This document shows, in pieces, positions 46,760-55,678 of a stretch of DNA of 64,000 bases. The stretch is from NCBI RefSeq assembly GCF_000948975.2, contig NZ_CP059735.1:5268603-5332602 (forward strand). Reading direction: 5' to 3'. A program made the position numbers and the translations under genes. A model generated the notes under the pieces. It saw nothing but the letters and a program-made list of their open reading frames with translations. It searched no databases and was not told the origin of the DNA. The stretch's first letter is position 1. Every line of letters begins with the position of its first letter. Origin of the DNA: Thalassomonas actiniarum. Its GTDB lineage: Bacteria; Pseudomonadota; Gammaproteobacteria; Enterobacterales; Alteromonadaceae.

Positions 46760-49327
46760 TTAGATTTCAGCCAGGTTTTCAACACCAATATTTTCTCCGG
46801 CGATATTAGCACTGTTTTTCCCGTAAAGTTCAAGCAGCTGTGCACTGATGCTGTCGGCATTGGCGGGTTTGCAATATAAATAGCCCTGCATCACCGAGCA
46901 GCCTTTTTTGGTGAGAAAGTCCACCTGCTCCCGGGTTTCCACCCCTTCTGCGACAATACCGAGATTCAACCCTTGTGCCATAGCAATAATGGTGGCCACT
47001 ATCTGACATTCCTGCTGATCAAAAGGCAACTTACGGATAAAACCGGCATCAATCTTTAAGGTATCAAACGGCAACTGAGTCAAATAGCTCAGGGCGGAGA
47101 AACCGGTACCGAAATCATCAATAGAGTTTTTAATGCCCAGTTCATTGGCCCGGGTCAGGGTTTTACTGGCCTGTTCGATATTTTCAATCAGGCAGCCTTC
47201 GGTAACTTCCAGGGTTAATAACCTGGGATCTAAACCGGTTTCTTTTAACGCCAGTTCAATCGACTTGATCAGGTCATGGCGAAAATGCAAGGCGGAAATA
47301 TTCACCGCTACCCGGACATCTTCCAGCCCCTGCTGTTGCCAAAGCTTTCTTTGTTTGCAGGCCTGGCGCAATACCCAGCGGTCGATATCAACGATAATGC
47401 CGATTTCCTCCGCCATCGGGATAAAATAGGCGGGGGAGACATAGCCCAATTCAGGGTGGTTCCAGCGCAGTAAGGCTTCAATACCCACCACCTGGCCGCT
47501 GATGCTGTCAAACTGCAACTGGTAAAACAGCTCAAGTTCATCCTGCTGCAACGCACTGCGTAAATAATTTTGCGTCAGCAAACGGTCCATCGCCACTACA
47601 TTCATTTCTGCGGTATAAAGCTGGTATGAGTTTCTGCCGCTGTCCTTGGCCTTATACATGGCAATATCCGCATGTTTAAGCAAGGTATCCGTATCCTGAC
47701 CGTCCTCGGGATAAATGGCCACGCCGATTGACGGGGTTACATGCAGTTTTTTCGACTCCAGCTCATAAGGCTGGCTCAACACCTTACTGATGCGCTCCAC
47801 CACGGAAACCACGTCTTTGACGCAATCCATTTCCGTTAATAACAAGACAAATTCATCACCCCCGAAACGGGAAACGGTATCCCCTTCTTTAAGGCTGGCA
47901 TTAAGACGGTTCGATACCGCTTTTAACAGTTCATCGCCGACTTTATGCCCCAGGCTGTCGTTGATCTGCTTAAAGCGATCTAAATCCAGGAACAGCACCG
48001 CCGCCTGCTGCCCGTTTCTGTGGGCGGTGGACAAGGCAATTTCAAACCTGTCGTTAAATAAGCGCCGGTTGGGCAAACCGGTAAGATCGTCAAAAAACGC
48101 CAGCGCGTGAATTTTATTTTCACTGACCTTACGGTCGGTAATATCGCTGAAAATGGCGGCAAACAAATGCTCGCTTTCATCGTCCTGATCTATCTGCACT
48201 ATGGTCAGCCATTCCGGATAAATATCGCCGTTTTTCTTTTTATTCCAGATCTCCCCCTGCCACATGCGGTTTTGTGCAATCGCTCCCCACATTTCCCGGT
48301 AAAAAGTTTGATCATGGCGCCCGGAGCTGAGCAGGCTCGCCGGTTGCCCTATGGCTTCGGCTTCGCTATAACCGGTGAGCTTGGTAAAGGCCGAGTTCAC
48401 CGATAAGATCAAACCATTGGCATCGGTCACCATAATGCTGTCGAGGGAGGCTTCGATAATTTTTTCAGCAAAATAAAGGCTTTTTTTCGACTCCCGCAGG
48501 GCATCATCGCGCTCGGTTAAAATGGTTTCCAGTTTTTGCACATAGGCAATTTCAATATCCGATAAGATATGCTGCAAAGACAAAATACCGACGATTTCAC
48601 TTAAACTGTTGGTCACCACCAGGTGGCGGATATTGTTTTGCTTGATGGTGATATAGGCCTGATGCAGGGTATCTTCATCATGTATGGTCACCAGCGGATA
48701 AGCGGCATAAAACCAGGCATCGCGGTCCCGGTGCTTTTCCGCCAGAATGGTCAGCAAATCCCGCTCGGTGATAATGCCGTACTCGCCGCTTTGTTCATCT
48801 TTAACCAGCGCCGAGGAACTCTTATATTCCGCCATGGCTTCGGCGATTTTACTCACCGGCAGCTTGCCGCTGATCACAGGTATTCTGGAGTTGTAGTTAT
48901 CTTTTATTTTTCTTAGCTGCAGATAATGCTCGATTCCCTGCTTTTTAATTACATCCGTTTGATTCACTATGCCTATCGCCTGCTCATTTTCATCCACTAC
49001 CAGCAAATGACGTACCCGATTCCGGTAAAAGGTCATAATGATCTTTTGCAACGGGGTATCGGCCTTTATGGTCAGCACCGGCGCACTCATAAACTGCTTG
49101 ATCGGGCTGTCAAAATAATCTTGTTGCTCAAAGGATAATTTAGCGCAGTCGGCTTCAGTCCAGATGCCGATCGTTTTACCGTCCTCCTCTATCAAAATAG
49201 AGCTGGTTTTATGGGTTCGGATCATTTGTGCCGCCAGACACAAAGGGGTGTCGGGCGCACAGGATAACAAGTTTTTTTGTGCCAAATGAGAAGCTGTTAA
49301 TGTGCTCTTATTACTCACCAAAGTCAT
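46760..49327 (-). CDS. CBS-PAS-GGDEF-EAL signalling protein
   Basis: 855 residues, cytoplasmic. The N-terminal 260 residues hold four CBS motifs as two pairs (with IGIWTEADCAKLS, VNQTDVIKKQ, GIITERDLLTILA, VGILSLQHIL). A PAS domain follows (about 285-400, LDSIMVTDANGLILSVNSAF). The GGDEF domain has the catalytic RFGGDEFVLLL. The inhibitory I-site position reads KEGD, not RxxD. The EAL domain has GIEALLRWNHP, DDFGTGFSALSYL and VAEGVET, so phosphodiesterase activity looks possible. The CBS part suggests control by adenine nucleotides. The net effect on cyclic di-GMP cannot be judged from sequence. Confidence 0.92.
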   Translation of the reverse strand: MTLVSNKSTLTASHLAQKNLLSCAPDTPLCLAAQMIRTHKTSSILIEEDGKTIGIWTEADCAKLSFEQQDYFDSPIKQFMSAPVLTIKADTPLQKIIMTFYRNRVRHLLVVDENEQAIGIVNQTDVIKKQGIEHYLQLRKIKDNYNSRIPVISGKLPVSKIAEAMAEYKSSSALVKDEQSGEYGIITERDLLTILAEKHRDRDAWFYAAYPLVTIHDEDTLHQAYITIKQNNIRHLVVTNSLSEIVGILSLQHILSDIEIAYVQKLETILTERDDALRESKKSLYFAEKIIEASLDSIMVTDANGLILSVNSAFTKLTGYSEAEAIGQPASLLSSGRHDQTFYREMWGAIAQNRMWQGEIWNKKKNGDIYPEWLTIVQIDQDDESEHLFAAIFSDITDRKVSENKIHALAFFDDLTGLPNRRLFNDRFEIALSTAHRNGQQAAVLFLDLDRFKQINDSLGHKVGDELLKAVSNRLNASLKEGDTVSRFGGDEFVLLLTEMDCVKDVVSVVERISKVLSQPYELESKKLHVTPSIGVAIYPEDGQDTDTLLKHADIAMYKAKDSGRNSYQLYTAEMNVVAMDRLLTQNYLRSALQQDELELFYQLQFDSISGQVVGIEALLRWNHPELGYVSPAYFIPMAEEIGIIVDIDRWVLRQACKQRKLWQQQGLEDVRVAVNISALHFRHDLIKSIELALKETGLDPRLLTLEVTEGCLIENIEQASKTLTRANELGIKNSIDDFGTGFSALSYLTQLPFDTLKIDAGFIRKLPFDQQECQIVATIIAMAQGLNLGIVAEGVETREQVDFLTKKGCSVMQGYLYCKPANADSISAQLLELYGKNSANIAGENIGVENLAEI

Positions 49328-49388
49328 ACGTTTATTTTCTGATACAATTTACCGCAGTGTTTTATACCAGTTTTAAAAAGCAAGAGAT

Positions 49389-49402
49389 TTGATCTGTATC
49401 AA
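49389..49402. promoter_or_regulatory. FNR-like site
   Basis: TTGATCTGTATCAA is a perfect match to the FNR/EtrA/ANR consensus TTGATnnnnATCAA. It lies 62 bases upstream of the GGDEF-EAL start (leftward) and 159 bases upstream of the small membrane protein gene (rightward). It may bring either gene under oxygen control. Confidence 0.55.
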
Positions 49403-49560
49403 GACAGTTAAAATAGAGCATTCACCGTCCGCCGGGGAAAGGTTTACCCCTCCGCCAAAGCAAAGAAGAGCAAATACTGTGAAATATCTAATTTCACCGA
49501 TAGCATCGGCCGATATTTTCGCCTATGATATTGGAATATAATAAGTAACTATTTAACTTT

Positions 49561-49734
49561 ATGATAAAGTTTTTCATTTTATTGCCTATTCTGATGTGCG
49601 GTATCTGGTGGTGGTATCTGACCGAAAAGGGTTACACCGTCAAAGACGGCCTGAGGGGATTTGCTTACATTATCTCGTTCAATGCCATTATTATCGGCTT
49701 TTTTATCCTGATGATCTTTGTTACCCACAGGTGA
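49561..49734 (+). CDS. small membrane protein of unknown function
   Basis: 57 residues from ATG 49561 to TGA 49734, read by hand. Two membrane helices are predicted: FFILLPILMCGIWWWYL and IISFNAIIIGFFILMIFV, joined by a polar turn (TEKGYTVKDGLRGF). The C-terminus is THR. The stop codon is inside the left arm of a clear terminator hairpin, which supports a real transcript. No strong ribosome site is visible (AATAAGTAAC upstream). I do not recognise it. It could be a small respiratory or transporter accessory subunit (inference). Confidence 0.6.
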   Translation: MIKFFILLPILMCGIWWWYLTEKGYTVKDGLRGFAYIISFNAIIIGFFILMIFVTHR

Positions 49735-49760
49735 CAAGAGGTTTATTGTCACCTGTTTTA
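49725..49760 (+). terminator. terminator of the small membrane protein gene
   Basis: ACAGGTGACAA and TTGTCACCTGT pair as an 11-bp stem around GAGGTTTA, followed by TTTTA. Confidence 0.82.
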
Positions 49761-49791
49761 GCAATAAATTTATTGTCAAACGGCTTAGCCG

Positions 49792-50841
49792 TTAGCGATT
49801 TAACGCCATTTGCTGCCAAACTTCCTCGACGCTGATAGGCTCAAACTTCTCCTGGCTGAATGCCTGCCGGCAAAGTCGGTATATCGCCTTGTTATAGGGC
49901 GCCTCGACATTAAACTTATCCGCCAGCTCAAGCAGGTACCCGTTGATGCCGTCAAGCTCATTATCGCTGCGGCCATTTTGAATGATATCCTGGGCCATAG
50001 AGCTGACCACCATCTTCTTGACGTTTTTATTAAACACCTTACGCGTTAAAAACTGCGGCAACTTGGCGCTGGCGCTGATAATAAACCAGCTGGGAATATC
50101 CCCGACCTTACATTCTTTATGGCCGGAAGCTTTAACAATTTTTACCCCCTCATAAGTCAGCTGGCTGAGAATTTTCTGGAACAAAGACGGGTGATCGATT
50201 TCCCGGTACCCCAAGCCCATCAAAGTAGTAAAGGAATTGGTCAGGTTGATGATCATTTTTGACAGCGCCGCATCCTGAAAATGCCGGCTGGCAATGGCCT
50301 CGACTCCTAAATTAAATACCGAGGTGACCAGCTCAACTTCCGTTTGCAGGCTATTATCCGGGGTGCCGAAAATAAAAGGTCCCTTGGCCTGATAACCAAC
50401 CACTCCGGGTTCATCAAGCCAGGCATTAAAACTGATAATACCGTAGACCAGTTTAGGAAAGTATTTTGGCAATATTTGCTGATTTTCAACACCGTTTTGC
50501 AGCCCCACCACCACGATATCTTTCAGGGCCTGCTCACCATAAACATCCAGTATCGCCTGGGACAAACCGTCTAAACTGTAATTTTTTACGCACAACAAGA
50601 TAATATCCGGTTTAGGGCACTCTTTAAGGCTGGCCACCGTTTTCACCGGGGTATTTTCTGTTGCTTGCTTATGGTGCTGTAAATAGGAACTGACCCCTTT
50701 TTCTTCTATAGCTTTAAGGGTTTCCCCCTGATCTAACACATAAAAGTTTTTAAGCTTGGGGGCAAGCCAGGCGGCAATGGTAGCGCCGACGGCGCCGGCC
50801 CCGACAAGTAAAACGGTTTGTTGTTTAAATGAAGCTGGCAT
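49792..50841 (-). CDS. ketopantoate reductase-like (PanE/ApbA) oxidoreductase
   Basis: 349 residues from ATG 50841 (MPASFKQQTVLLVGAGAVGA); an upstream in-frame start at 50883 is possible. The NADPH-binding loop is VLLVGAGAVGATIAAWL. The family Asn/Lys region is VCVK-like (ILLCVKNYSLDGL) and QNGVENQQIL. Ketopantoate reductase is the namesake, but the sequence is divergent and longer than E. coli PanE (303). It lies 57 bases after the acetoacetate-decarboxylase-like gene and is probably co-transcribed, so a ketoacid or polyketide-like substrate is more plausible than pantothenate synthesis. Confidence 0.72.
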   Translation of the reverse strand: MPASFKQQTVLLVGAGAVGATIAAWLAPKLKNFYVLDQGETLKAIEEKGVSSYLQHHKQATENTPVKTVASLKECPKPDIILLCVKNYSLDGLSQAILDVYGEQALKDIVVVGLQNGVENQQILPKYFPKLVYGIISFNAWLDEPGVVGYQAKGPFIFGTPDNSLQTEVELVTSVFNLGVEAIASRHFQDAALSKMIINLTNSFTTLMGLGYREIDHPSLFQKILSQLTYEGVKIVKASGHKECKVGDIPSWFIISASAKLPQFLTRKVFNKNVKKMVVSSMAQDIIQNGRSDNELDGINGYLLELADKFNVEAPYNKAIYRLCRQAFSQEKFEPISVEEVWQQMALNR

Positions 50842-50897
50842 CACACATTTCCTGTTCTTAGCTGTTTCTCTATTGGTAAACACTTTCTCCGGCTCAG

Positions 50898-51782
50898 TTA
50901 GCCGGTAAAAGTAAACGGGGCCTGGTAATTTTCATTGGGCAAATCAAAGCAGGCATTCATATGATGGGCATAACGGAACTGGAACGGCTGCGGCTCAATC
51001 TTCAGTTTTTTAAGCATATCGCCGTAAGGGCCTGCACCGATTTTCAGCACACCCGGATCTGAGCCGCCCCTTTTCCATAACCTGTCCATATATTTAGTGA
51101 CGTTGAAATCCCCTTTAAACTGGGTCGGGCTTTGCAGCAAGTCTTGATCCAGACGGGAGTATAGATTTGAGCGGACATCAAAATGGGTAGACTTACCTTG
51201 TGTCGGTACTTCCAGGGAAAAATAAAAGTTGCCCTGCTCGTCCGTCGCCCGGGTTTTAGATATGCCGTCCTCGACCTTGATATCTACGGTATCTACCACC
51301 TTAGGCAGGCCCCAGATCTTGTTACCGCGGATGCGGTTTTCCAGTGAGGTCACCGGCATATGGAAAACGTAATAACCAAACTTGCTAAAACCATCCATAA
51401 CCATAGGCAGTACCGGAATATTAATCGCAGGATCCACCATCACGGGAATAGTCATGGCAATTTCGTTATAGGGGGCAATGCCCATAACATTCTGGTATTC
51501 ATAGCAGGAGAAAGTCACTAAGGCCCGCCCTTTGGGCATAGCCACCGGCTTCATTTTCGGATGAGGCAAAAGCTTATGTGCTTGTTGATAATCACAAAGG
51601 AAAACCCCGATAGCACAGGTCACATTGCCGTAAAAGGTCGGAAACTGATAATCTTTGCTGATAGTCTCATTAAGCTGCAGCGGTTGCTTGTTTTTACGCA
51701 GGGTAAACTGCTGAAAAAAACTGTCGGTAAACAGCGCTTCATTGGCGACCAGTTCGCTCTCCAGGGTATTGTTAGGTTGCAT
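50898..51782 (-). CDS. acetoacetate decarboxylase-like protein
   Basis: 294 residues from ATG 51782; an earlier frame opens at 51827. The family signs are MPKGRALVTFSCYEYQNVMG, YNEIAMTIPVMVDPA, MPVTSLENRIRGNKIWGLPK and a C-terminal beta-barrel region. In acetoacetate decarboxylase the Schiff-base lysine is in a P-K motif; here WGLPKVVD has it. True acetoacetate decarboxylases and many ADC-like hydratases/aldolases share this fold, so the reaction is open. It is divergent from the LuxR-type regulator at 52015. Confidence 0.75.
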   Translation of the reverse strand: MQPNNTLESELVANEALFTDSFFQQFTLRKNKQPLQLNETISKDYQFPTFYGNVTCAIGVFLCDYQQAHKLLPHPKMKPVAMPKGRALVTFSCYEYQNVMGIAPYNEIAMTIPVMVDPAINIPVLPMVMDGFSKFGYYVFHMPVTSLENRIRGNKIWGLPKVVDTVDIKVEDGISKTRATDEQGNFYFSLEVPTQGKSTHFDVRSNLYSRLDQDLLQSPTQFKGDFNVTKYMDRLWKRGGSDPGVLKIGAGPYGDMLKKLKIEPQPFQFRYAHHMNACFDLPNENYQAPFTFTG

Positions 51783-52014
51783 AATATTCCTCAAATGCCC
51801 GCAGCCTTTTACCATGAGCCAAGTCACGGCAGTTAAGGGGCGGGGGTTAACATCTTAATGGTGCCAGTATCGGCAAAAAAACTGAGCAGCTAAATAGTAG
51901 ATATAACCTAACCGCAAACTCACAAGAAAGTAGCCATCACCTAACGGAATGTTTATTATCAGGTTATAAAAATAACCATATTCAAATAATAACCAGGCGC
52001 CAGGATCTGCACAT

Positions 52015-52995
52015 ATGCCCGACTCACGTACACTGGACGAATTTATCAGCCACTTATACCGCTCTGCTACCCGCATTCCCCCAAACCAATACCGGGAATG
52101 GGCACTGGAACAATTAAGTCGGGTAATTGATTTTGACGCCGCCTTCTGGGGCACGGGCAATGAAGCCAGTATCAATTTTCATTATGTCACCCAGGTCGGC
52201 CTCGACAAGCAGTATGCCAAACGCTTAAAAGCCACCATGGAGATCAACCCGATACGTGATGCGGTGATCAATAACCTGGGTAAGCCGGTGGATATGTCTG
52301 AAGTAATTGATGATGAAGCTTTTTTTAACTCGCCTTTATACCGGAAGCTGTTCCGGCCCTACGGCATTAAACGTATCCTGGCCTCGGGGCACCTGGACAG
52401 TAAAAACGGCCTCTATACCTTATTAAGCCTGTATCGTTTCGACCGGGAGCATGTCTTTACCGAGCAAGAGCGGGAACTGCAACAACACCTTATTTTTCAT
52501 CTGGTTTCTGCGGTATCCCATGCTTTTTTTCTGCACCTGCGTGTCGGTGATGAATTACAGCAAACGGTAGATCAGGCCACTTCCGCCATCTGCGATCAGC
52601 AAGGCTGCTTCCACGAGGTCCAGCCGCGTTTTGTTGCCCTGCTCAATGAGCACTTTCCCGAGCGCGGCACAACTTTGCCTTTTGCTTTACCTAAACTCAG
52701 CAGCAATGAAAGTAAAACCATAGAAGTCGGCCAGCTCGCGGTCAGCCTAAAGCCCATGGGAGAGTTGATTATTGTCAGCCTGCGCCCTCTGGGACCACTG
52801 GATCAGCTAAGTAAGCGGGAGCAGGAAATTGTCGAGTTTATCTGCAAGGGCCTGTCCTTTAAAGAAGTGGCCAAATCCCTTTCCCTGGCTCCATCTACTG
52901 TCTCTAACCACCTTTACCGGGTGTATGATAAATTAGGTATTTCCAGCCGCACCGAGCTGGCGCAGCTGGTCAGCGCTCAAAACAGCGAGGCGTAA
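52015..52995 (+). CDS. LuxR-family transcriptional regulator
   Basis: 326 residues. The C-terminal GerE/LuxR helix-turn-helix is LSKREQEIVEFICKGLSFKE followed by VAKSLSLAPSTVSNHLYRVY (about 260-315). The N-terminal 200 residues are not a receiver or a clear autoinducer domain; they contain a hydrophobic GAF-like stretch (LYTLLSLYRFDREHVFTEQE). It probably senses a small molecule. It is divergent from the ADC-like/PanE-like pair (232-base shared gap), so it is the likely regulator of these two. Confidence 0.85.
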   Translation: MPDSRTLDEFISHLYRSATRIPPNQYREWALEQLSRVIDFDAAFWGTGNEASINFHYVTQVGLDKQYAKRLKATMEINPIRDAVINNLGKPVDMSEVIDDEAFFNSPLYRKLFRPYGIKRILASGHLDSKNGLYTLLSLYRFDREHVFTEQERELQQHLIFHLVSAVSHAFFLHLRVGDELQQTVDQATSAICDQQGCFHEVQPRFVALLNEHFPERGTTLPFALPKLSSNESKTIEVGQLAVSLKPMGELIIVSLRPLGPLDQLSKREQEIVEFICKGLSFKEVAKSLSLAPSTVSNHLYRVYDKLGISSRTELAQLVSAQNSEA

Positions 52996-53035
52996 ATTTA
53001 AACTTAAGCTGAGGTAAAGGCTGGCTCAACTGAAC

Positions 53036-53416
53036 TTAGTTGAGTCTGGTCACCAACTCATCGACAGCCGTTTTGACAAAATCATATTTAAAATAATCCT
53101 GATCAACGATGTCGTGATCGATTTTAACGATATCTAAGTCTATAGTGCGCGGGCCGTTTTTATTAGCGGTACGCACCCGCCCCAGCTTTGCCTCGATATC
53201 ACGCAAGTAAGCTTTTAACGCCGCGGCATCAAGGGAGCTTGAAAACGAAAACGCGGTATTGATAAAATCCGCCTGCTCGGTAAAACCCACCGCCTTGGTA
53301 TGCAACAAGGTCGCGATATCTGCCTGAACATCCATTTGCTTGATTAAGGCAAAGGCCTGCTCAATATGCTTTTTCGGCTCTATATTCGAGCCCACGGCAA
53401 CAATATAAAGCGCCAT
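53036..53416 (-). CDS. folK: FolK-like HPPK, short form
   Basis: 126 residues versus about 160 in E. coli FolK. The N-terminus YIVAVGSNIEPKKHIEQAF, the region HTKAVGFTEQADFINTAF and the signature NGPRTIDLDIVKID match 6-hydroxymethyl-7,8-dihydropterin pyrophosphokinase (HPPK). The part after DLDI that in E. coli folds over the pterin is much shorter. It overlaps folX by 1 base (TGATG). As the last gene of folE-folM-folX-folK it may serve the monapterin branch or be a second folK. Confidence 0.8.
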   Translation of the reverse strand: MALYIVAVGSNIEPKKHIEQAFALIKQMDVQADIATLLHTKAVGFTEQADFINTAFSFSSSLDAAALKAYLRDIEAKLGRVRTANKNGPRTIDLDIVKIDHDIVDQDYFKYDFVKTAVDELVTRLN

Positions 53417-53766
53417 CAGGCAGAGCGCTCGGCGGTAATGGAGACATTTTTAGCGTAACGTAATGCCCCGGGCTTGGCGATTTTCATTTTTGCGTGCGAG
53501 ACGCCATCAAAGCCAAGCACCACTTCCAGCAAGATCCCCAATAAACGCTCTATGGTGTTATAACTGGAATTTTCCACCACAGATAAGATTTTTTTATTGA
53601 TGGTGCGGTAGTTAACACAATCTTCGATGTCATCGCTGAGCATGGCCTTGGAAATATCAACATCAAGCCAGTAATCAATCAGGATCTTTTGCTTGTGCTC
53701 ACGCTCTTCTGCCGTGATCCCCAAGATGGTATAAATTTCTAATTCTTCAACATATATGGTGGACAT
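53416..53766 (-). CDS. folX: dihydroneopterin aldolase / epimerase family FolX/FolB
   Basis: 116 residues of the tunnelling fold. The family pattern is [20 protein letters not shown], then KILIDYWLDVDISKA and RYAKNVSITAERSA. FolB and FolX are close homologues. With folM next to it, the FolX epimerase role (dihydroneopterin-triphosphate to dihydromonapterin-triphosphate) is favoured by context, but FolB cannot be excluded. It overlaps folM by 28 bases and folK by 1. Confidence 0.82.
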   Translation of the reverse strand: MSTIYVEELEIYTILGITAEEREHKQKILIDYWLDVDISKAMLSDDIEDCVNYRTINKKILSVVENSSYNTIERLLGILLEVVLGFDGVSHAKMKIAKPGALRYAKNVSITAERSA

Positions 53767-54488
53767 TGTAGATGGCTCCCTCCGTCAATATTAATGGTTT
53801 GTCCGGTGATGGAATGATTATTTTGCAAAAATTCAATCGCCGAAAATAGGTCGTTTAACGGCACTTTAGCTTGTAATAAGTTAATGTCTTTATGCTCAGG
53901 GCCGCCGTTAACGGCATCTATCGCCTCAAGTACAAAACCCGGCGCCAGCGCGTTTACCCTGATCTTAGGGGCACATTCTATTGCCGCCAGCTCGGTTAAG
54001 GTTTCCAGGGCTTTTTTGGCAATAAAATACGCCGATTTACCGGTATAACGGTGCGCCAAATTCGCATCTAAGATATTAATGATCTGCGCAGAGGGCCCGG
54101 TGTTAAGCTTGATCATTTCCTGGATCAGCAGCCAGGGGCTGGTGAGATGAACATGCATATGGGCCTGGATCTGGGCTAAAGAGGACTCAAGCAAAGCGCC
54201 CTGCTCGAATATCGAGGCATTATTGATCAGTAAATCAAGCTGCGGTACCTGGCTGCGCAGCCTTTGAAAAGCCAAAGGCAGGGTTTCTGGCTCGGCTAAA
54301 TTTGCCTGCCATAACACCACCTGAACACCGTGCTGCTCCAGCTGTGTTTTTAACGCCAACGCCGCCGATTCAGATTGGTGATAATGCAGGACAAGGTTAA
54401 AACCCGCCTCGGCAAGGCGCTGGTTAAAGTAGGCACCGATACGCTGGGCGCCTCCTGTCACCAGGGCCCAGGGAGCGTTATTCATCAT
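53739..54488 (-). CDS. folM: dihydromonapterin reductase FolM
   Basis: 249 residues, a short-chain dehydrogenase. The cofactor motif is [20 protein letters not shown], with NNASIFEQG, and the catalytic YxxxK is in [23 protein letters not shown] and [14 protein letters not shown] complete the SDR pattern. FolM reduces dihydromonapterin to tetrahydromonapterin, the cofactor of phenylalanine hydroxylase in pseudomonads and relatives. It overlaps folE by 4 bases and folX by 28. Confidence 0.87.
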   Translation of the reverse strand: MMNNAPWALVTGGAQRIGAYFNQRLAEAGFNLVLHYHQSESAALALKTQLEQHGVQVVLWQANLAEPETLPLAFQRLRSQVPQLDLLINNASIFEQGALLESSLAQIQAHMHVHLTSPWLLIQEMIKLNTGPSAQIINILDANLAHRYTGKSAYFIAKKALETLTELAAIECAPKIRVNALAPGFVLEAIDAVNGGPEHKDINLLQAKVPLNDLFSAIEFLQNNHSITGQTINIDGGSHLQCPPYMLKN

Positions 54489-55093
54489 GCTTTAATCAGC
54501 TGTAAAAATTCCGCCCGGGTATCTTTATCTTTCATAAAAGAGCCCAGCATGCAGGAGGTTTTCATTTCCGAGTTTTGCTTTTCCACCCCGCGCATTCTCA
54601 TGCATAAATGGGAAGCTTCTACCACGACCCCGACCCCTTTAGCGCCGGTAACCTCCATAATGGCATTGGCAATTTCCTGGGTCAGGTTTTCCTGGATCTG
54701 TAAACGGCGGGCATACATATCAACAATACGTGCCAGCTTGGATAAGCCCAACACTTTGCCATTGGGGATATAACCTATGTGACAGCGGCCGGTAAAGGGC
54801 AACATGTGATGTTCGCATAAGGAATACAGCTCGATATGATCCACCACCACCATAGAATCGCATTCTGAACTGAACAAAGCCCCGTTAATTACGGTATCTA
54901 AGTCCTGCTCATAACCCCGGGTCAGATATTTCAGGGCTTTTGCCGCCCGACTGGGCGTATCGACTAATCCTTCACGGCTTGGATCTTCACCTATTGCCGT
55001 GATGATGCGTTTAAATTCTTGCTCCATTGGCTGCTCAACCTGGAGATTTTCATCTGCTTCGCTGACAACAGCTTTTAATTTTTGGTCCATCAT
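54485..55093 (-). CDS. folE: GTP cyclohydrolase I FolE
   Basis: 202 residues, type I. Zinc and active-site motifs are [20 protein letters not shown], with [37 protein letters not shown] near the start is typical. The enzyme converts GTP to dihydroneopterin triphosphate, the first step for folate, monapterin and queuosine-type pterins. First gene of folE-folM-folX-folK; its promoter lies in the 420-base gap upstream. Confidence 0.95.
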   Translation of the reverse strand: MMDQKLKAVVSEADENLQVEQPMEQEFKRIITAIGEDPSREGLVDTPSRAAKALKYLTRGYEQDLDTVINGALFSSECDSMVVVDHIELYSLCEHHMLPFTGRCHIGYIPNGKVLGLSKLARIVDMYARRLQIQENLTQEIANAIMEVTGAKGVGVVVEASHLCMRMRGVEKQNSEMKTSCMLGSFMKDKDTRAEFLQLIKA

Positions 55094-55516
55094 TTATCTG
55101 CTTATTGCTTTGATTTTTCCTCATAATACGGTAATTACCGGGCCGGTTCAAAGCTGAGCGGACAATATTTCATTTAAGCGACGATTTTATGACCTGAGCC
55201 TGCCCGGGACAGATATACCGGCGATGTTTGCCTTGACTGTTGCTGCCCAATAACAAGCCATCACCCCCTATTTTTATTCATATCTTTCATATAGTTGATG
55301 TTTTCGTACTGCTATCGATACAGTGCGGGCAATTGACATAAATATTAAATGCCAGCCCAGGGGGATTTTTCCGGTATTTTGTACTATCACTAACAGGTGA
55401 ATTCCCCGTCAGCGGAGGTGTTTAAAGCAGAGAACCAGCAGATAGACCAAGCGCTGCCCCTAAGTGGACCAACACTCAGAGACAGCTAACCACAACAGAT
55501 ATATGGAGTATCCACC
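55094..55516. other. 420-base divergent gap
   Basis: No gene is supported. It must hold the folE promoter (leftward) and the promoter of the small genes at 55517 (rightward). The stretch 55370-55500 is G+C-richer and contains no clear reading frame or hairpin. Confidence 0.5.
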
Positions 55517-55678
55517 ATGGCTAACCCTAATGATATGCCAGAGTTTCACTCGGTTAAAGCTTACCTAACAGAAAGTTTAACAGAAAATATACCAGCCCCC
55601 ATCGCCAGGCAGCCAACATCAGCTTATGCAAGCAACTATAGGCCGTTAAGTCGCAAAGGAGGCAGCTGTCATGTCTGA
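55517..55678 (+). CDS. small protein of unknown function
   Basis: 53 residues from ATG 55517 to TGA 55678, read by hand. A GGAG ribosome site lies 8 bases upstream. The sequence MANPNDMPEFHSVKAYLTES and later IARQPTSAYASNYRPLSRKG is polar with no membrane helix. The stop overlaps the next gene's ATG by 8 bases, which indicates translational coupling. I do not recognise it. Confidence 0.6.
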   Translation: MANPNDMPEFHSVKAYLTESLTENIPAPIARQPTSAYASNYRPLSRKGGSCHV

